Under the pieces are notes generated by a model. It saw nothing but the letters and a program-made list of their open reading frames with translations. It had not been told where the DNA came from and ran no database searches. A stretch of 64,000 nucleotides of DNA from JdFR-22 sp964534325 (GTDB lineage: Archaea > Halobacteriota > Archaeoglobi > Archaeoglobales > Archaeoglobaceae): positions 86,178 through 150,177 of the forward strand of contig CAZHOR010000005.1 in NCBI GenBank assembly GCA_964534325.1, read 5' to 3'. Positions 39,300-47,292 of this stretch are shown here, piece by piece. The translations under genes and the position numbers were made by a program. Positions within the stretch are counted from its first letter, which is position 1. Every line of letters begins with the position of its first letter.

Positions 39300-40444
39300 A
39301 CATTACCTTTGAGGAGGTTGGCTATTTTATCTGTTGTGCTTTTCATCTGTCTCTCCAGATGAAGGATGTAGTGCTCGTTCTGAGGAATGACGTCCTCGAA
39401 CCTGGCTTCCACACCCATTCGCTGTAAGTGCTCTTTGAACAGCTCCAGGACCTCAGGATCTCTAAATGTGGGATAATTGTCCTCTGCTACTCTCCTGCCA
39501 TCGTTAACTTCTCTTATGCTCTCTATAATGGGCTTCAGAATAGCCTCCCCGAGTCTCAGACACCTTTCTTCCAGCTCCTCCTCACTTTCCTCGAATTCGA
39601 AGCTCTGAAACGCCTCCCTAATAATCCTGGAGAACATATAATCTTTCCCGTATTCGTTGAAGTATTTGAAAGCGTACCTCAAATCCGAAGCGGTGGATTG
39701 GCTGGAAGTGTATTTGAGCGGTGCCCTCCTCATCTCCGGGTCTTTTATGACCACTCCTTCTCTTCCCTCCTTACCGAGATCGACCACTATATCCCTCACT
39801 ACCTGGTGAGCTTTAGTGCTCTCCGTGCGGCCCAAAAGGGGGGCAAGCTGCAGATCATATTCTTCAGCCATCTCTTCTTTTCTGCTTATGGGAAGTGCCG
39901 TATTCGTTCTTCTGTTCCTGATGTCGAACACGTAGAACTCCAGCTCCTTGTTACCGTATATCTTCTTGGGGACAAAGGGGGACTCCTCCCCTACACCTTC
40001 ACTGCACAGCATCAGTTGCGGGTTGTCAGTGAAGAACTCCGGGTTGATCTTTTCTCTCGCCTTCTCGGTAGTGTAGGGGCAAACTAGACCTCTTCGGGTG
40101 ACCGCATAAAGATTGTCCCCGAATTTGACGATCCTCACATTATAACCGTTCATTTTCTCTTCCACCACTACCTCTCCCCTGAACCGCTTTTTAATGGTGG
40201 GATACAGGGTCAGCGCCCTCCTGATCTTGGGGAATCCTCTGACGATAACGGGCTCGTTATTTATCTGTGCTGCCAGAGTACCCTCCTCGTATTTACCGAA
40301 TTTTTTGCTCAGGCAGTACGCCTGCTCAATATCAGGGAAAAAAGGGTGGTCCAGCCAGGCTTTTCTGAGGACCTTTCTTTCTTTTAGTCTTCTGGCGGAA
40401 GATGGGGTTAAATCGAGAGCTTCGGCAATGAAACTCATCTTCAT
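39293..40444 (-). CDS. RNA ligase, archaeal Rnl3 type
   Basis: A 383-residue nucleotidyl transferase. The adenylation motif reads VVEEKMNGYNVRI, with Lys97 as the probable AMP-linked lysine (KxNG variant of KxDG). Further motifs: AVTRRGLVCPYT (motif III region), LEFYVFDIRN (motif IIIa), GREGVVIKDPE (motif IV) and PLKYTSSQSTASDLRYAF (motif V). The C-terminal 120 residues form the helical dimerisation domain typical of archaeal RNA ligases such as the Pyrococcus enzyme. These join RNA ends or make circular RNA. It overlaps its neighbours by four and seven bases. Confidence 0.93.
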   Translation of the reverse strand: MKMSFIAEALDLTPSSARRLKERKVLRKAWLDHPFFPDIEQAYCLSKKFGKYEEGTLAAQINNEPVIVRGFPKIRRALTLYPTIKKRFRGEVVVEEKMNGYNVRIVKFGDNLYAVTRRGLVCPYTTEKAREKINPEFFTDNPQLMLCSEGVGEESPFVPKKIYGNKELEFYVFDIRNRRTNTALPISRKEEMAEEYDLQLAPLLGRTESTKAHQVVRDIVVDLGKEGREGVVIKDPEMRRAPLKYTSSQSTASDLRYAFKYFNEYGKDYMFSRIIREAFQSFEFEESEEELEERCLRLGEAILKPIIESIREVNDGRRVAEDNYPTFRDPEVLELFKEHLQRMGVEARFEDVIPQNEHYILHLERQMKSTTDKIANLLKGNVW

Positions 40445-41367
40445 TTTCTCAATGCTTTAAACAGGAAGTAGACCAGGTCTCGCTCCGTTATCAAACCCTC
40501 AAGTTCTCCTCCCATTATCAAAGCCGCTCCGTGGTTCTTTTTTATCATTTCCGTGGCAACTTGAGAGATTCTATCCTCAGGGGAGAACGTCAACAGGTCC
40601 TTGTACTCCAGAAGAGATTCGTCTGAAAGTATCAGCTTGATGGGTTTCTGGTGGACGTCTGTAACATCACCTGTAACCAGCATTCTGAACGCTTCACCAC
40701 TACCAAAATAACGCAATAACGCTGAAGAAGTTATCAATCCCAGCAGAACGCCGTCCTGGATCACTGGAAGTCTCCTGATCTTTTTGGAGCTGATAGTTTT
40801 CATTGCTTCCTCAATGGTGGTGTGCGGGCCAATAGTCACCACCCCGGTGGTCATGAAATCCCCCACTACACCATCGAACTCGGTCTGGCGGGATAAGAAC
40901 TCCAGAATATCTCTTTCGGTGATTATACCCATAATCCTGCCCTCTTTGTCAAGAATGGGGCAACCGCCTACCTTCCTTCCGAACATTACCTCCAGTGCGT
41001 CTTCCCAGTCATACGTGAAGTTAACAGCAGTGGGTTTCTCCATTATCTCTCTTACACTTTCGTTCACTGCGGCCAGCAGGTTATTACCGTATCTCTCTTC
41101 CACTATCTTGTGCTTGCTGCCTCCACCAAAAAAGTTGATGATGTCCGTTCCAGTGGTTATTCCTTCCAGCCTCTTCGTTCCGGAGTCCACAATGGGAACT
41201 CTTCTAAAACTGTAGCCCACCATGGTCTTGAGAATGCTCATGATGGTCGAGGTCGGCGGAGCAGTCACCACTTCCGTGGTAGCGATATCCATAACACTTC
41301 CGGGCTTTAACTTCTTCTTTTCATTGTTCCTTAACCTGCCAGGATACTCTCCTCTCTTTACACTCAT
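40441..41367 (-). CDS. Protein with four CBS domains
   Basis: A 308-residue cytoplasmic protein made of four CBS motifs in two Bateman pairs: VMDIATTEVVTAPPTSTIMSILKTM, MEKPTAVNFTYDWEDALEVM, FMTTGVVTIGPHTTIEEAMKTI and a degenerate last unit after residue 225 (LTFSPEDRISQVATEMIKK). Each pair ends with the usual GIITERD or GLIT strand. CBS pairs bind adenosine nucleotides, including AMP, ATP, SAM and c-di-AMP. The start is ATG at 41367, with GGGG upstream; a TTG one codon earlier is the only extension. It is the first gene of the CBS-RNA ligase-DUF1464 operon and might regulate ligase activity through nucleotide level. That role is inference. Confidence 0.93.
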   Translation of the reverse strand: MSVKRGEYPGRLRNNEKKKLKPGSVMDIATTEVVTAPPTSTIMSILKTMVGYSFRRVPIVDSGTKRLEGITTGTDIINFFGGGSKHKIVEERYGNNLLAAVNESVREIMEKPTAVNFTYDWEDALEVMFGRKVGGCPILDKEGRIMGIITERDILEFLSRQTEFDGVVGDFMTTGVVTIGPHTTIEEAMKTISSKKIRRLPVIQDGVLLGLITSSALLRYFGSGEAFRMLVTGDVTDVHQKPIKLILSDESLLEYKDLLTFSPEDRISQVATEMIKKNHGAALIMGGELEGLITERDLVYFLFKALRK

Positions 41368-41448
41368 CAAAAACCCCGATTTTTAATAAACGAATGCACG
41401 GTCATGCAATCCTGATCTACCCACTTTATGGTCACCAATATACTCTAT

Positions 41449-41982
41449 CTACTCTATCATCTCTGCACAATCTTCGCAAACTCTCAAACCGTTGACCTCT
41501 ACCAGATCACTTGAGACCCTGCCGCAATGCTCACATTTACCCGGCATTTCTTCCATGTACAGCGGCTCTTCTCTCGAGAGCAATCCGGATAGTTCATTGA
41601 GGTCAAAAGAGACGCTCAATATGTCGTTATCGGTAATAATACCCACCAGCTCACCGTTTTCCACTACGGGTAATCTTCGGATGCCTTTCTTCTGCATGAT
41701 CTCAGAGGCTTCTCGAATACTCGTATTGGGGCCTAAGGTGATCGTAGGAGAACTCATGATCTCCTCAAGTTTGACCTTATTTGGTACCTTATTTCTGGCC
41801 ACAACTTTGGTAAGAATATCTCTTTCCGTAACCACACCCAGAGTAGAGTGATTCTCCACAACTATAATACTTCCGACACCATACTTAATCATCTTGCGAG
41901 AAGCATTAAGTAAGGATACCTCCTTGGTTGAAGTACAAACCTCTCTTGTCATTACTTCTTTTACTGGTATGTCTGATTGCAT
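41449..41982 (-). CDS. CBS-pair protein with C-terminal zinc ribbon
   Basis: A 177-residue protein. Two CBS motifs (VMTREVCTSTKEVSLLNASRKM ... GVVTERDIL and IMSSPTITLGPNTSIREASEIM ... GIITDNDIL) form one Bateman pair. A short zinc ribbon follows, CEHCGRVSSDL and VCEDCAEM (CxxC...CxxC), with the last Cys near residue 172. This CBS plus zinc-ribbon architecture occurs in many archaea. It probably senses an adenine nucleotide and passes the state to a nucleic acid or protein partner. RBS GTAGGTGAGG precedes the ATG. It is close to, but apparently separate from, the four-CBS gene (81 bases apart). Confidence 0.92.
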   Translation of the reverse strand: MQSDIPVKEVMTREVCTSTKEVSLLNASRKMIKYGVGSIIVVENHSTLGVVTERDILTKVVARNKVPNKVKLEEIMSSPTITLGPNTSIREASEIMQKKGIRRLPVVENGELVGIITDNDILSVSFDLNELSGLLSREEPLYMEEMPGKCEHCGRVSSDLVEVNGLRVCEDCAEMIE

Positions 41983-42226
41983 AGGCCCTCACCTACTTAA
42001 CCTTGATAATTCAGCAATAAGTTCATGAGGTTTTTAAACTTTTTTGGAGAAAAATGGAATACAAATAATACTTCTAATTTCAAGTTATACGAAAATAAAC
42101 TCTTTTCACCTTATGCTGAGAGATTTTTATCAATCAAATTATCGAAACAAAGCACAAGAGAAGGTATCCCTCACCACTCTCGGGGGAAGAACTTAGGGAT
42201 AAGAACAATTATTTTCCTGCTTTAAT
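41983..42226. other. AT-rich intergenic region, no gene seen
   Basis: These 244 bases are very AT-rich. A 66-codon rightward frame (42025-42225) has no ribosome site, no family resemblance and many Asn/Lys/Phe codons typical of non-coding AT-rich DNA, so I do not call it. TTTTTAAACTTTTTT near 42031-42045 and the region before 41982 may contain the promoter of the CBS zinc-ribbon gene. Nothing else is recognised. Confidence 0.4.
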
Positions 42227-42460
42227 TCAACGGGTGGACACCGTCTCCTCGTACTCATCAAGTTTTTCCAGAGTATCTATGCTATCTGGCGATATGTACA
42301 CTCTGTCCAGAAACTTATCTACGGAAGTATAATGTTCACCCACCTGACCCCACAACTTGTTCAACATTTCAGGGACCTGACTGACTTCTACTTGCTGAAC
42401 ATAGATCTCAGGTATAGCTTCGACCGCTTCGAACCATATATTTACTTTCATACTCTCCAT
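42227..42460 (-). CDS. Small hypothetical protein
   Basis: A 77-residue protein from the ATG at 42460, which follows GAGGTGATAGC. It opens MESMKVNIWFEAVEAIPEI and continues with acidic helices (LNKLWGQVGEHYTSVDKFLDRVYISP). A strong ribosome site and coding-like codon use support it. No domain is recognised. A longer frame to 42478 is open but starts before the ribosome site. It is located between the CBS genes and the pilin-like gene, on the same strand as both. Confidence 0.6.
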   Translation of the reverse strand: MESMKVNIWFEAVEAIPEIYVQQVEVSQVPEMLNKLWGQVGEHYTSVDKFLDRVYISPDSIDTLEKLDEYEETVSTR

Positions 42461-42543
42461 GCTATCACCTCTATTCAATGAGGCATTATCCTATATGCGC
42501 TCTCATCTAATTTAATCCTATCCCAACTGACTTTATATTTGAT

Positions 42544-43728
42544 CTAATGCCATTGATCCCCATCTATTCCAGCACTTAGCTTATACTGCATACCGGGTTT
42601 CCCCGATAGGACTTTCACCTCATAAGTTATAATTTTTTGTGTAGTGCAGTTAGGACAGCTAAAGATTATCGTTCCTTTTCTGTCCTTGTGTTTTACTTGG
42701 GGTGCAGCGTACAGGAAATCTGCTTCGCCCTGTGAGTCCGTAGGTTTACTCCGGGGAACGACATCGCCCAGTGTAGCATTACATTCTATTTTTAAGCCCT
42801 CAACCGGATTACCGTATCCATCCACCGTCAGCAAGACGTCCAAGAACTCGGTTTCATTACTGCTGAAGACCAGGGGATGATCGATTTTGGGGACTATCTT
42901 GGTTTGAGTTGACGTATCCCAGTTTTTAGAAGAGTATCTGCTGTAATCGATTTCGCTACCAGTAGAACTACCGTATATCAGTGCATAAGCATATTTCAAG
43001 GACGTTATACCTCCTTTTTTAACGGAGACCGTGTCACCGTCAACTTCTACCTCGTAATCGGGGACATCCTCCCAGTAACCGGGATTCACGCTCTTGAAGG
43101 TGATGCGGAGGTCTTCCACCAGCATGCTGCCTTCTCTGGAGATGGGCTCTACCGTAAGGTAAAAGTTTTCACTCCCCGTAAAAGACTTCGATTGGGAGTT
43201 CTGCGGGCCTTGAGGGAGAAAGGGATACTCCATTAGCTCCAGATCAACCTCATTCCTGAATATTGTCTGGTCCGAGAGATTTATGTAATCATTTCCGGCA
43301 GTTTTCTTGAATAAAGCAGTATTTTCGAGAACAAGTGATTCCTGAGGGTAATAGAAGTATTTGGGAGATAATTTGACCCTGGTTGAAGTGATATTCATTT
43401 CTCGCTCTACTCTGGAGCCGTTGGCCAGTATCTGATCATACTCGAGGCTCAAATTGATTTTCTCAATGGTTAGAGAGGTGGACATTGTATTGGGGGTCAT
43501 GAGAAAGAGGTATTGAGGATACTCTGCTCCCATGCAGATCTTATGGGTATGGATAGTTGAGGGAACATCTTTCAGGCCTGATATCTGGCTCTCCAGATGG
43601 CTAATGTGTTCAGCCTCCACTTGCTCACATCTTTGAGGGACTGTGGACTGGACAGCGCCCAGGAACATTACTACCATAAAAGTGATCAATATGAAGCCGA
43701 TGAGGGGCGATACGCCTTGGTCATCCAT
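42544..43728 (-). CDS. Secreted pilin-like protein with C-terminal Ig-like domain
   Basis: A 394-residue exported protein. It starts DDQGVSPLIGFILITFMVVMF, the archaeal type IV pilin / pseudopilin-like N-terminus where a short leader precedes a hydrophobic helix, so it could be processed by a class III signal peptidase or remain membrane-anchored. The middle is beta-rich with Asn-linked glycosylation sequons (NLS, NIT, NET). The last 100 residues look like an Ig-like/bacterial invasin-type domain (FLDVLLTVDGYGNPVEGLKIECNATLGDV). No pilus motor genes are nearby. It may be a minor pilin or a surface protein. The function is unknown. Confidence 0.78.
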   Translation of the reverse strand: MDDQGVSPLIGFILITFMVVMFLGAVQSTVPQRCEQVEAEHISHLESQISGLKDVPSTIHTHKICMGAEYPQYLFLMTPNTMSTSLTIEKINLSLEYDQILANGSRVEREMNITSTRVKLSPKYFYYPQESLVLENTALFKKTAGNDYINLSDQTIFRNEVDLELMEYPFLPQGPQNSQSKSFTGSENFYLTVEPISREGSMLVEDLRITFKSVNPGYWEDVPDYEVEVDGDTVSVKKGGITSLKYAYALIYGSSTGSEIDYSRYSSKNWDTSTQTKIVPKIDHPLVFSSNETEFLDVLLTVDGYGNPVEGLKIECNATLGDVVPRSKPTDSQGEADFLYAAPQVKHKDRKGTIIFSCPNCTTQKIITYEVKVLSGKPGMQYKLSAGIDGDQWH

Positions 43729-43846
43729 GGTTAAATGATTGGAACTGCATTATTAATACTTTCTTATTAACAATTTCATTACTGAAAGTTAGTCCATATG
43801 CCATTACTGAAGGTATGGTAGAAGTTATGGTTTTTCGCATGATGAT

Positions 43847-43862
43847 GAGTACCTTTGTACTC
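43847..43862. repeat. Perfect hairpin in intergenic region upstream of the pilin-like gene
   Basis: GAGTAC (43847-43852) and GTACTC (43857-43862) are perfect inverted repeats around a four-base loop CTTT. They lie about 120 bases upstream of the pilin-like gene start. A nearby TTTTTCGCATGATGATGAGT (43831-43850) resembles TTTTCGCATGAGTATGAGT at 34801-34819. The meaning is unknown. Confidence 0.35.
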
Positions 43863-44001
43863 CAGATATCTCTTTGAACTCGTTCTATTGTAATTAGAGC
43901 GTTAAAGATTGCTTCATAGCGCCAGCAGTAAAATTATTATCGTCTTTTAAGAATATAGACCGACCACAAGGGTTAAATAGTATCAAAAACATAGTATATA
44001 T

Positions 44002-44120
44002 GCAGGCTGGAGGGGTGCTATAGAGACAGAGGTAAAATGGCGCCCAGGAAAGCTACTGGAAGGATAAGACCGACTGGAGTTCCGGGTGCTCTAGCTGAAG
44101 TCTCTACACTCCCGGTCTGC
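44002..44120 (+). ncRNA. Candidate structured small RNA of about 119 nt, rod-like
   Basis: The stretch is GC-rich inside AT-rich flanks and its ends pair: GCAGGCTGG (44002-44010) with CCGGTCTGC (44112-44120), nine pairs with two G-U. Then TAGAGAC (44021-44027) pairs with GTCTCTA (44100-44106), GGCGCCC (44039-44045) with GGGTGCT (44084-44090), and GGAA (44047-44050) with TTCC (44080-44083). Nested helices in one axis give a rod-shaped fold. A TATA-like GGTTAAATAG (43971-43980) is centred about 26 bases before 44002, the right distance for archaeal transcription start. No known RNA family was recognised by eye. A 30-codon frame (44037-44129, ATG after AGAGGT) overlaps it and is the main alternative. 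Confidence 0.6.
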
Positions 44121-44147
44121 ACCAATTAACTTTTCTCACAGATCAAT

Positions 44148-45023
44148 TCAGTAACCAGCATCTGCCAGCTTCTGTTTGATGATCTTCGCAGAATTCCTTA
44201 ATGCATCCAGCTCTTTGTCTGTCAGATCGTATTCTACTACCTTTTCTACTCCATTCTTACCCAGAACGGCCGGAACGCCCACGGCCACATCACTTATGCC
44301 GTATTCGCCCTGAAGGATGACTGAAGTCGGTATCTCTTCTTTTGTGTCCTCTGCCACGGCCTTGACCATCCTGTATATGCAGACAGCGGGACCATAAAAT
44401 GTAGCCCCTTTTCTCTTGATCACTTCAGCAGCCACCGCCCTGGTATTCTCCAGCAGGTAGTCAAAGTTGGTACTGGCGCTTGCTAGAGACTCTGCAGAGA
44501 ACATGCTGTCTCCATGCTCTCCTATTATGTATGTCTCACTCTCACTGCTCACGGAGCTGGCGTTCAGCTGGTCCTTCAGCCTGGAGGTGTCCAGCAGGTT
44601 GCCCATCCCGAAAACGTTTTTCCTGGGCTTTCCGCTTTCCTTCCACATTATATAGGTCATGAGGTCCATGGGATTGGTGACCACCAGTATGTTGGTATCC
44701 AGATCCTTTAGTTTTCCTGCAATATCCTTTATTATACCTGCATTCTTTACTGCAAGGTCCAGTCTGGTCATACCCGGCTTCCTGGCCATGCCTGCAGAGA
44801 CGACCACTACATCACTACCCTCCAGAAGTGAGTAGTCCGTGCCCCCCACTATCCGGGGGTAGATATCCATTGCAGCTGCAGCATGCCTTAAGTCCATTGC
44901 TTCGCCTACGGCAACATCTTCGAATACGTCCACTAGGGCTATTTCATCCACATTCATTCTGAGAAGGCAGGCGAAAGCAGATGTCGAGCCGATCCTGCCT
45001 GCTCCCACAAACCCAATCTTCAT
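44148..45023 (-). CDS. mdh: Malate dehydrogenase
   Basis: A 291-residue NAD-dependent malate dehydrogenase of the LDH/MDH superfamily. The Rossmann loop is FVGAGRIGS (4-12). VVVSAGMARKPGMTRLDL carries the Arg residues that select malate/oxaloacetate over lactate. The following signatures are NPMDLMTYIMWKESG and the catalytic His in YIIGEHGDSM. The MDH branch is indicated by the Ala-Arg-Lys-Pro-Gly-Met pattern and matches the Archaeoglobus type. I start at the ATG at 45023 because GGTGATGG lies at proper distance; ATG and GTG codons just upstream are possible. The next gene on the same strand upstream ends 21 bases away. It links C4 acids to NAD(H) or NADP(H). Confidence 0.95.
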   Translation of the reverse strand: MKIGFVGAGRIGSTSAFACLLRMNVDEIALVDVFEDVAVGEAMDLRHAAAAMDIYPRIVGGTDYSLLEGSDVVVVSAGMARKPGMTRLDLAVKNAGIIKDIAGKLKDLDTNILVVTNPMDLMTYIMWKESGKPRKNVFGMGNLLDTSRLKDQLNASSVSSESETYIIGEHGDSMFSAESLASASTNFDYLLENTRAVAAEVIKRKGATFYGPAVCIYRMVKAVAEDTKEEIPTSVILQGEYGISDVAVGVPAVLGKNGVEKVVEYDLTDKELDALRNSAKIIKQKLADAGY

Positions 45024-45044
45024 GTCCATCACCCAATCTTGTTG

Positions 45045-46712
45045 TCACCCAAAGGTCCACAGTGCCATACATCCGTCGGCAATCCTGGCATTATAACCAT
45101 TAGCCAGCAGGATCCTTGCCGCTTCGTAGGCTCTGGAGCCGATCTGGCACACCACTATTATTTCTTTCTCTTTCTGTTTATGTTCATCCAGAGAGTGCAG
45201 TGATTCCCTCAACTTATCGAGGGGGATATGAACTACTCTCTCATCCTGAATGTGCCCTTTTTGGTGCTCTTCCTCCGTCCTGACGTCCAGTAAAATGAAG
45301 TCCTGGCCACTATCGAACTTTTCCTTCAGCTCGATAATGGAGATGCTGTCTATGAGCCCTTCCAGCTTGTTCTTTATCATGTTGGCTGCATGGATTACGG
45401 GGTCTATCCCGGTAGAGAATGGCGGGGAGTAAGCGTGGTCTAAATTGGTCATGTCATCCACGGTGGCTTTGAGCTGTATGGCAGTAGAGATCACATCGAT
45501 GCGCTTGTCCACCACACCATCCCCCACTGCTTGAGCTCCCAGTAGAGAGCCACCCTTATCGGCTATCAATTTGAGCCTCAAGTTCTTTCTGTCCGGGTAG
45601 TGGTGATACCTGTCGGGACCTGGAACAAGAGAAGTTACCACGTTATAGCCCATCTCTCGGGCTTCTTTCTCGCTCAATCCGGTTGCCGCCACATTCAATC
45701 CCATGGTCCTGAATATCATGGTTCCCATTACTCCCTTGAACTCGCTATTACCGCCTGTTATGTTGTCCCCGATAACCCTGCCGTGTTTGTTGGCTACGGA
45801 GCCCAGAGGAGTATATACGGACTCCCCAGTGGGAACGTTCACGTTCTCCACACAATCCCCTCCAGCATAAATTGAGGGGTCGCTGGTCTGCAGGTAGCTA
45901 TTGACCTTGATCCCAACTCCCACTTCAAGTCCAGCATCTCTGGCCAGCCTGATATTGGGTCTTATGCCCGCAGCAACCAGCATCATCTGGGAATCGACCG
46001 TCTCGTCCCCGATCTTAACTCCGGCAACCTTCCCATCCTGGGTAAGTATTTCCTTTACCTGGCTGGCGGTCCTGACCCTCACTCCATTGTCTTCCAGGTG
46101 CTTGCGGACCACCAGGGACATCTCGGGGTCCAGCATCTGGGGGATGAGGGTGTCCATCATCTCCACTACGGTCACTTCCATGCCCAGCCTGGATAGAGCT
46201 TCAGCGCACTCCAGACCCACAGGCCCGCTCCCTATAATAACCACCTCTTCTGGGTCCTCCTCTTCCCAGTAATCCGTGATGGCCAGAGCATCGTTGGGGT
46301 TGGTGAGCTTGAACACTCCCCGAGCATCAATGCCGGAGATGTTCAATCTGGTGGGTTCGGTACCGGTAGCCAGAACCAGATAATCGTATGGTATCTCCTC
46401 GAAACTGCCGTCCTGCTCCACTTCCACCGTTTTCCCGGAGCGGTCGATACTTTTAACCTCTCCCCTTATGACATCGATATTCTTCACCTTCTTGAAGAAA
46501 TCAGCGTCCCTCACCATGCCGTAGGGTGTTGACTGTAAGTCCGTAACGTTGTGGATCAATCCCTCTATGAAGTAGGGCATCCCGCACCTGCAAACCGACA
46601 GGTATTTGCTCTTTTCGATAACAGTTATTTCAGCACTTTCGTCCCTTCTCCTTGCTCTCGATGCTGCCTTGAATCCGGCAGCACCACCGCCAATAACCAC
46701 TATTTTGGTCAA
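45045..46712 (-). CDS. CoA-disulfide reductase / NADH oxidase-like flavoprotein with rhodanese domain
   Basis: A 555-residue flavoenzyme. The FAD-binding loop is VVIGGGAAGFKAASRAR (5-21). The redox-active Cys lies in SVCRCGMPYFIEG; Cys43 matches the single Cys of CoA-disulfide reductases, with an extra Cys41. NAD(P)H binds at IIGSGPVGLECAEAL. YAGGDCVENVN and the dimerisation domain follow. The last 100 residues are a rhodanese domain with active-site loop VVCQIGSRAYEA. This composite is known in CoA-disulfide and polysulfide reductases. It may reduce CoA disulfides or sulfur species using NAD(P)H. The start codon is TTG at 46712 after GAGGTGATATT. It probably shares a transcript with mdh. Confidence 0.92.
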   Translation of the reverse strand: MTKIVVIGGGAAGFKAASRARRRDESAEITVIEKSKYLSVCRCGMPYFIEGLIHNVTDLQSTPYGMVRDADFFKKVKNIDVIRGEVKSIDRSGKTVEVEQDGSFEEIPYDYLVLATGTEPTRLNISGIDARGVFKLTNPNDALAITDYWEEEDPEEVVIIGSGPVGLECAEALSRLGMEVTVVEMMDTLIPQMLDPEMSLVVRKHLEDNGVRVRTASQVKEILTQDGKVAGVKIGDETVDSQMMLVAAGIRPNIRLARDAGLEVGVGIKVNSYLQTSDPSIYAGGDCVENVNVPTGESVYTPLGSVANKHGRVIGDNITGGNSEFKGVMGTMIFRTMGLNVAATGLSEKEAREMGYNVVTSLVPGPDRYHHYPDRKNLRLKLIADKGGSLLGAQAVGDGVVDKRIDVISTAIQLKATVDDMTNLDHAYSPPFSTGIDPVIHAANMIKNKLEGLIDSISIIELKEKFDSGQDFILLDVRTEEEHQKGHIQDERVVHIPLDKLRESLHSLDEHKQKEKEIIVVCQIGSRAYEAARILLANGYNARIADGCMALWTFG

Positions 46713-46767
46713 AATATCACCTCAAACCTATCAATAAAATTCCTTAACCACGAACTTGCTTTTTTAT

Positions 46768-47292
46768 CTATTTCAAGCCTTTGGCATGGCTTACTACATG
46801 CTGCAGGACATCACTAACCATTTCTGCCCCCAGCTCCACCGCTTTAGGTGATCCGGGAAGACAGAATATGGCTTTATCACCCAGAAGGCCGGCAAGTGCT
46901 CTGGAGAGGATTGCAGAGCTGCCCACCTGGTCATAACTTTTCGATCTGAAGATCTCTCCGAAACCGTCAAGCTTTTTGGTCAGGATGGGCTCAATGGCCT
47001 CAATGGTCAGATCCGAGGGAGTTATCCCCGTCCCGCCGGTGGTTACCACTGCATCCACATGCTGGAGCGAGCCAGTGACCTCCCGGTATATCCTTACCGT
47101 ATCGTCCGGGATAAGCCTGTAATCCATCACATTATACTTGGGGGAAAGCTTATCCATGATCATTTTGCCCGAATTGTCATTCACGCTCTCAAGTGCTTCT
47201 ATACCCCTGATATTGCCATAACTCTTCCACTTGGAGGTAGAGATAGTTACTATCCCAACCTTGATCTCTATATCCACTTCATGATGCTTCAA
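46768..47292 (-). CDS. moaB: Molybdopterin biosynthesis protein MoaB/MogA
   Basis: A 174-residue MoCF-domain protein: VVTTGGTGITPSDLTIEAI carries the conserved GGTG and D residues, and later LGDKAIFCLPGSPKAVELG is the second signature. It adenylylates molybdopterin before metal insertion, supplying tungsten or molybdenum cofactors such as that of formylmethanofuran dehydrogenase. The start is probably TTG at 47292, with GGAGGACTGG upstream, overlapping the end of fen1 by four bases. Length is normal for archaeal MoaB. It follows fen1 in a small leftward operon. Confidence 0.93.
   Translation of the reverse strand: MKHHEVDIEIKVGIVTISTSKWKSYGNIRGIEALESVNDNSGKMIMDKLSPKYNVMDYRLIPDDTVRIYREVTGSLQHVDAVVTTGGTGITPSDLTIEAIEPILTKKLDGFGEIFRSKSYDQVGSSAILSRALAGLLGDKAIFCLPGSPKAVELGAEMVSDVLQHVVSHAKGLK

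Noticed and set aside
39428..40087. 219-codon open frame on the + strand
   Set aside because: It is antisense to the RNA ligase gene with intact catalytic motifs. No ribosome site or family pattern supports it.
42025..42225. 66-codon frame on the + strand
   Set aside because: AT-rich, no ribosome site, no similarity to anything known. It is treated as non-coding.
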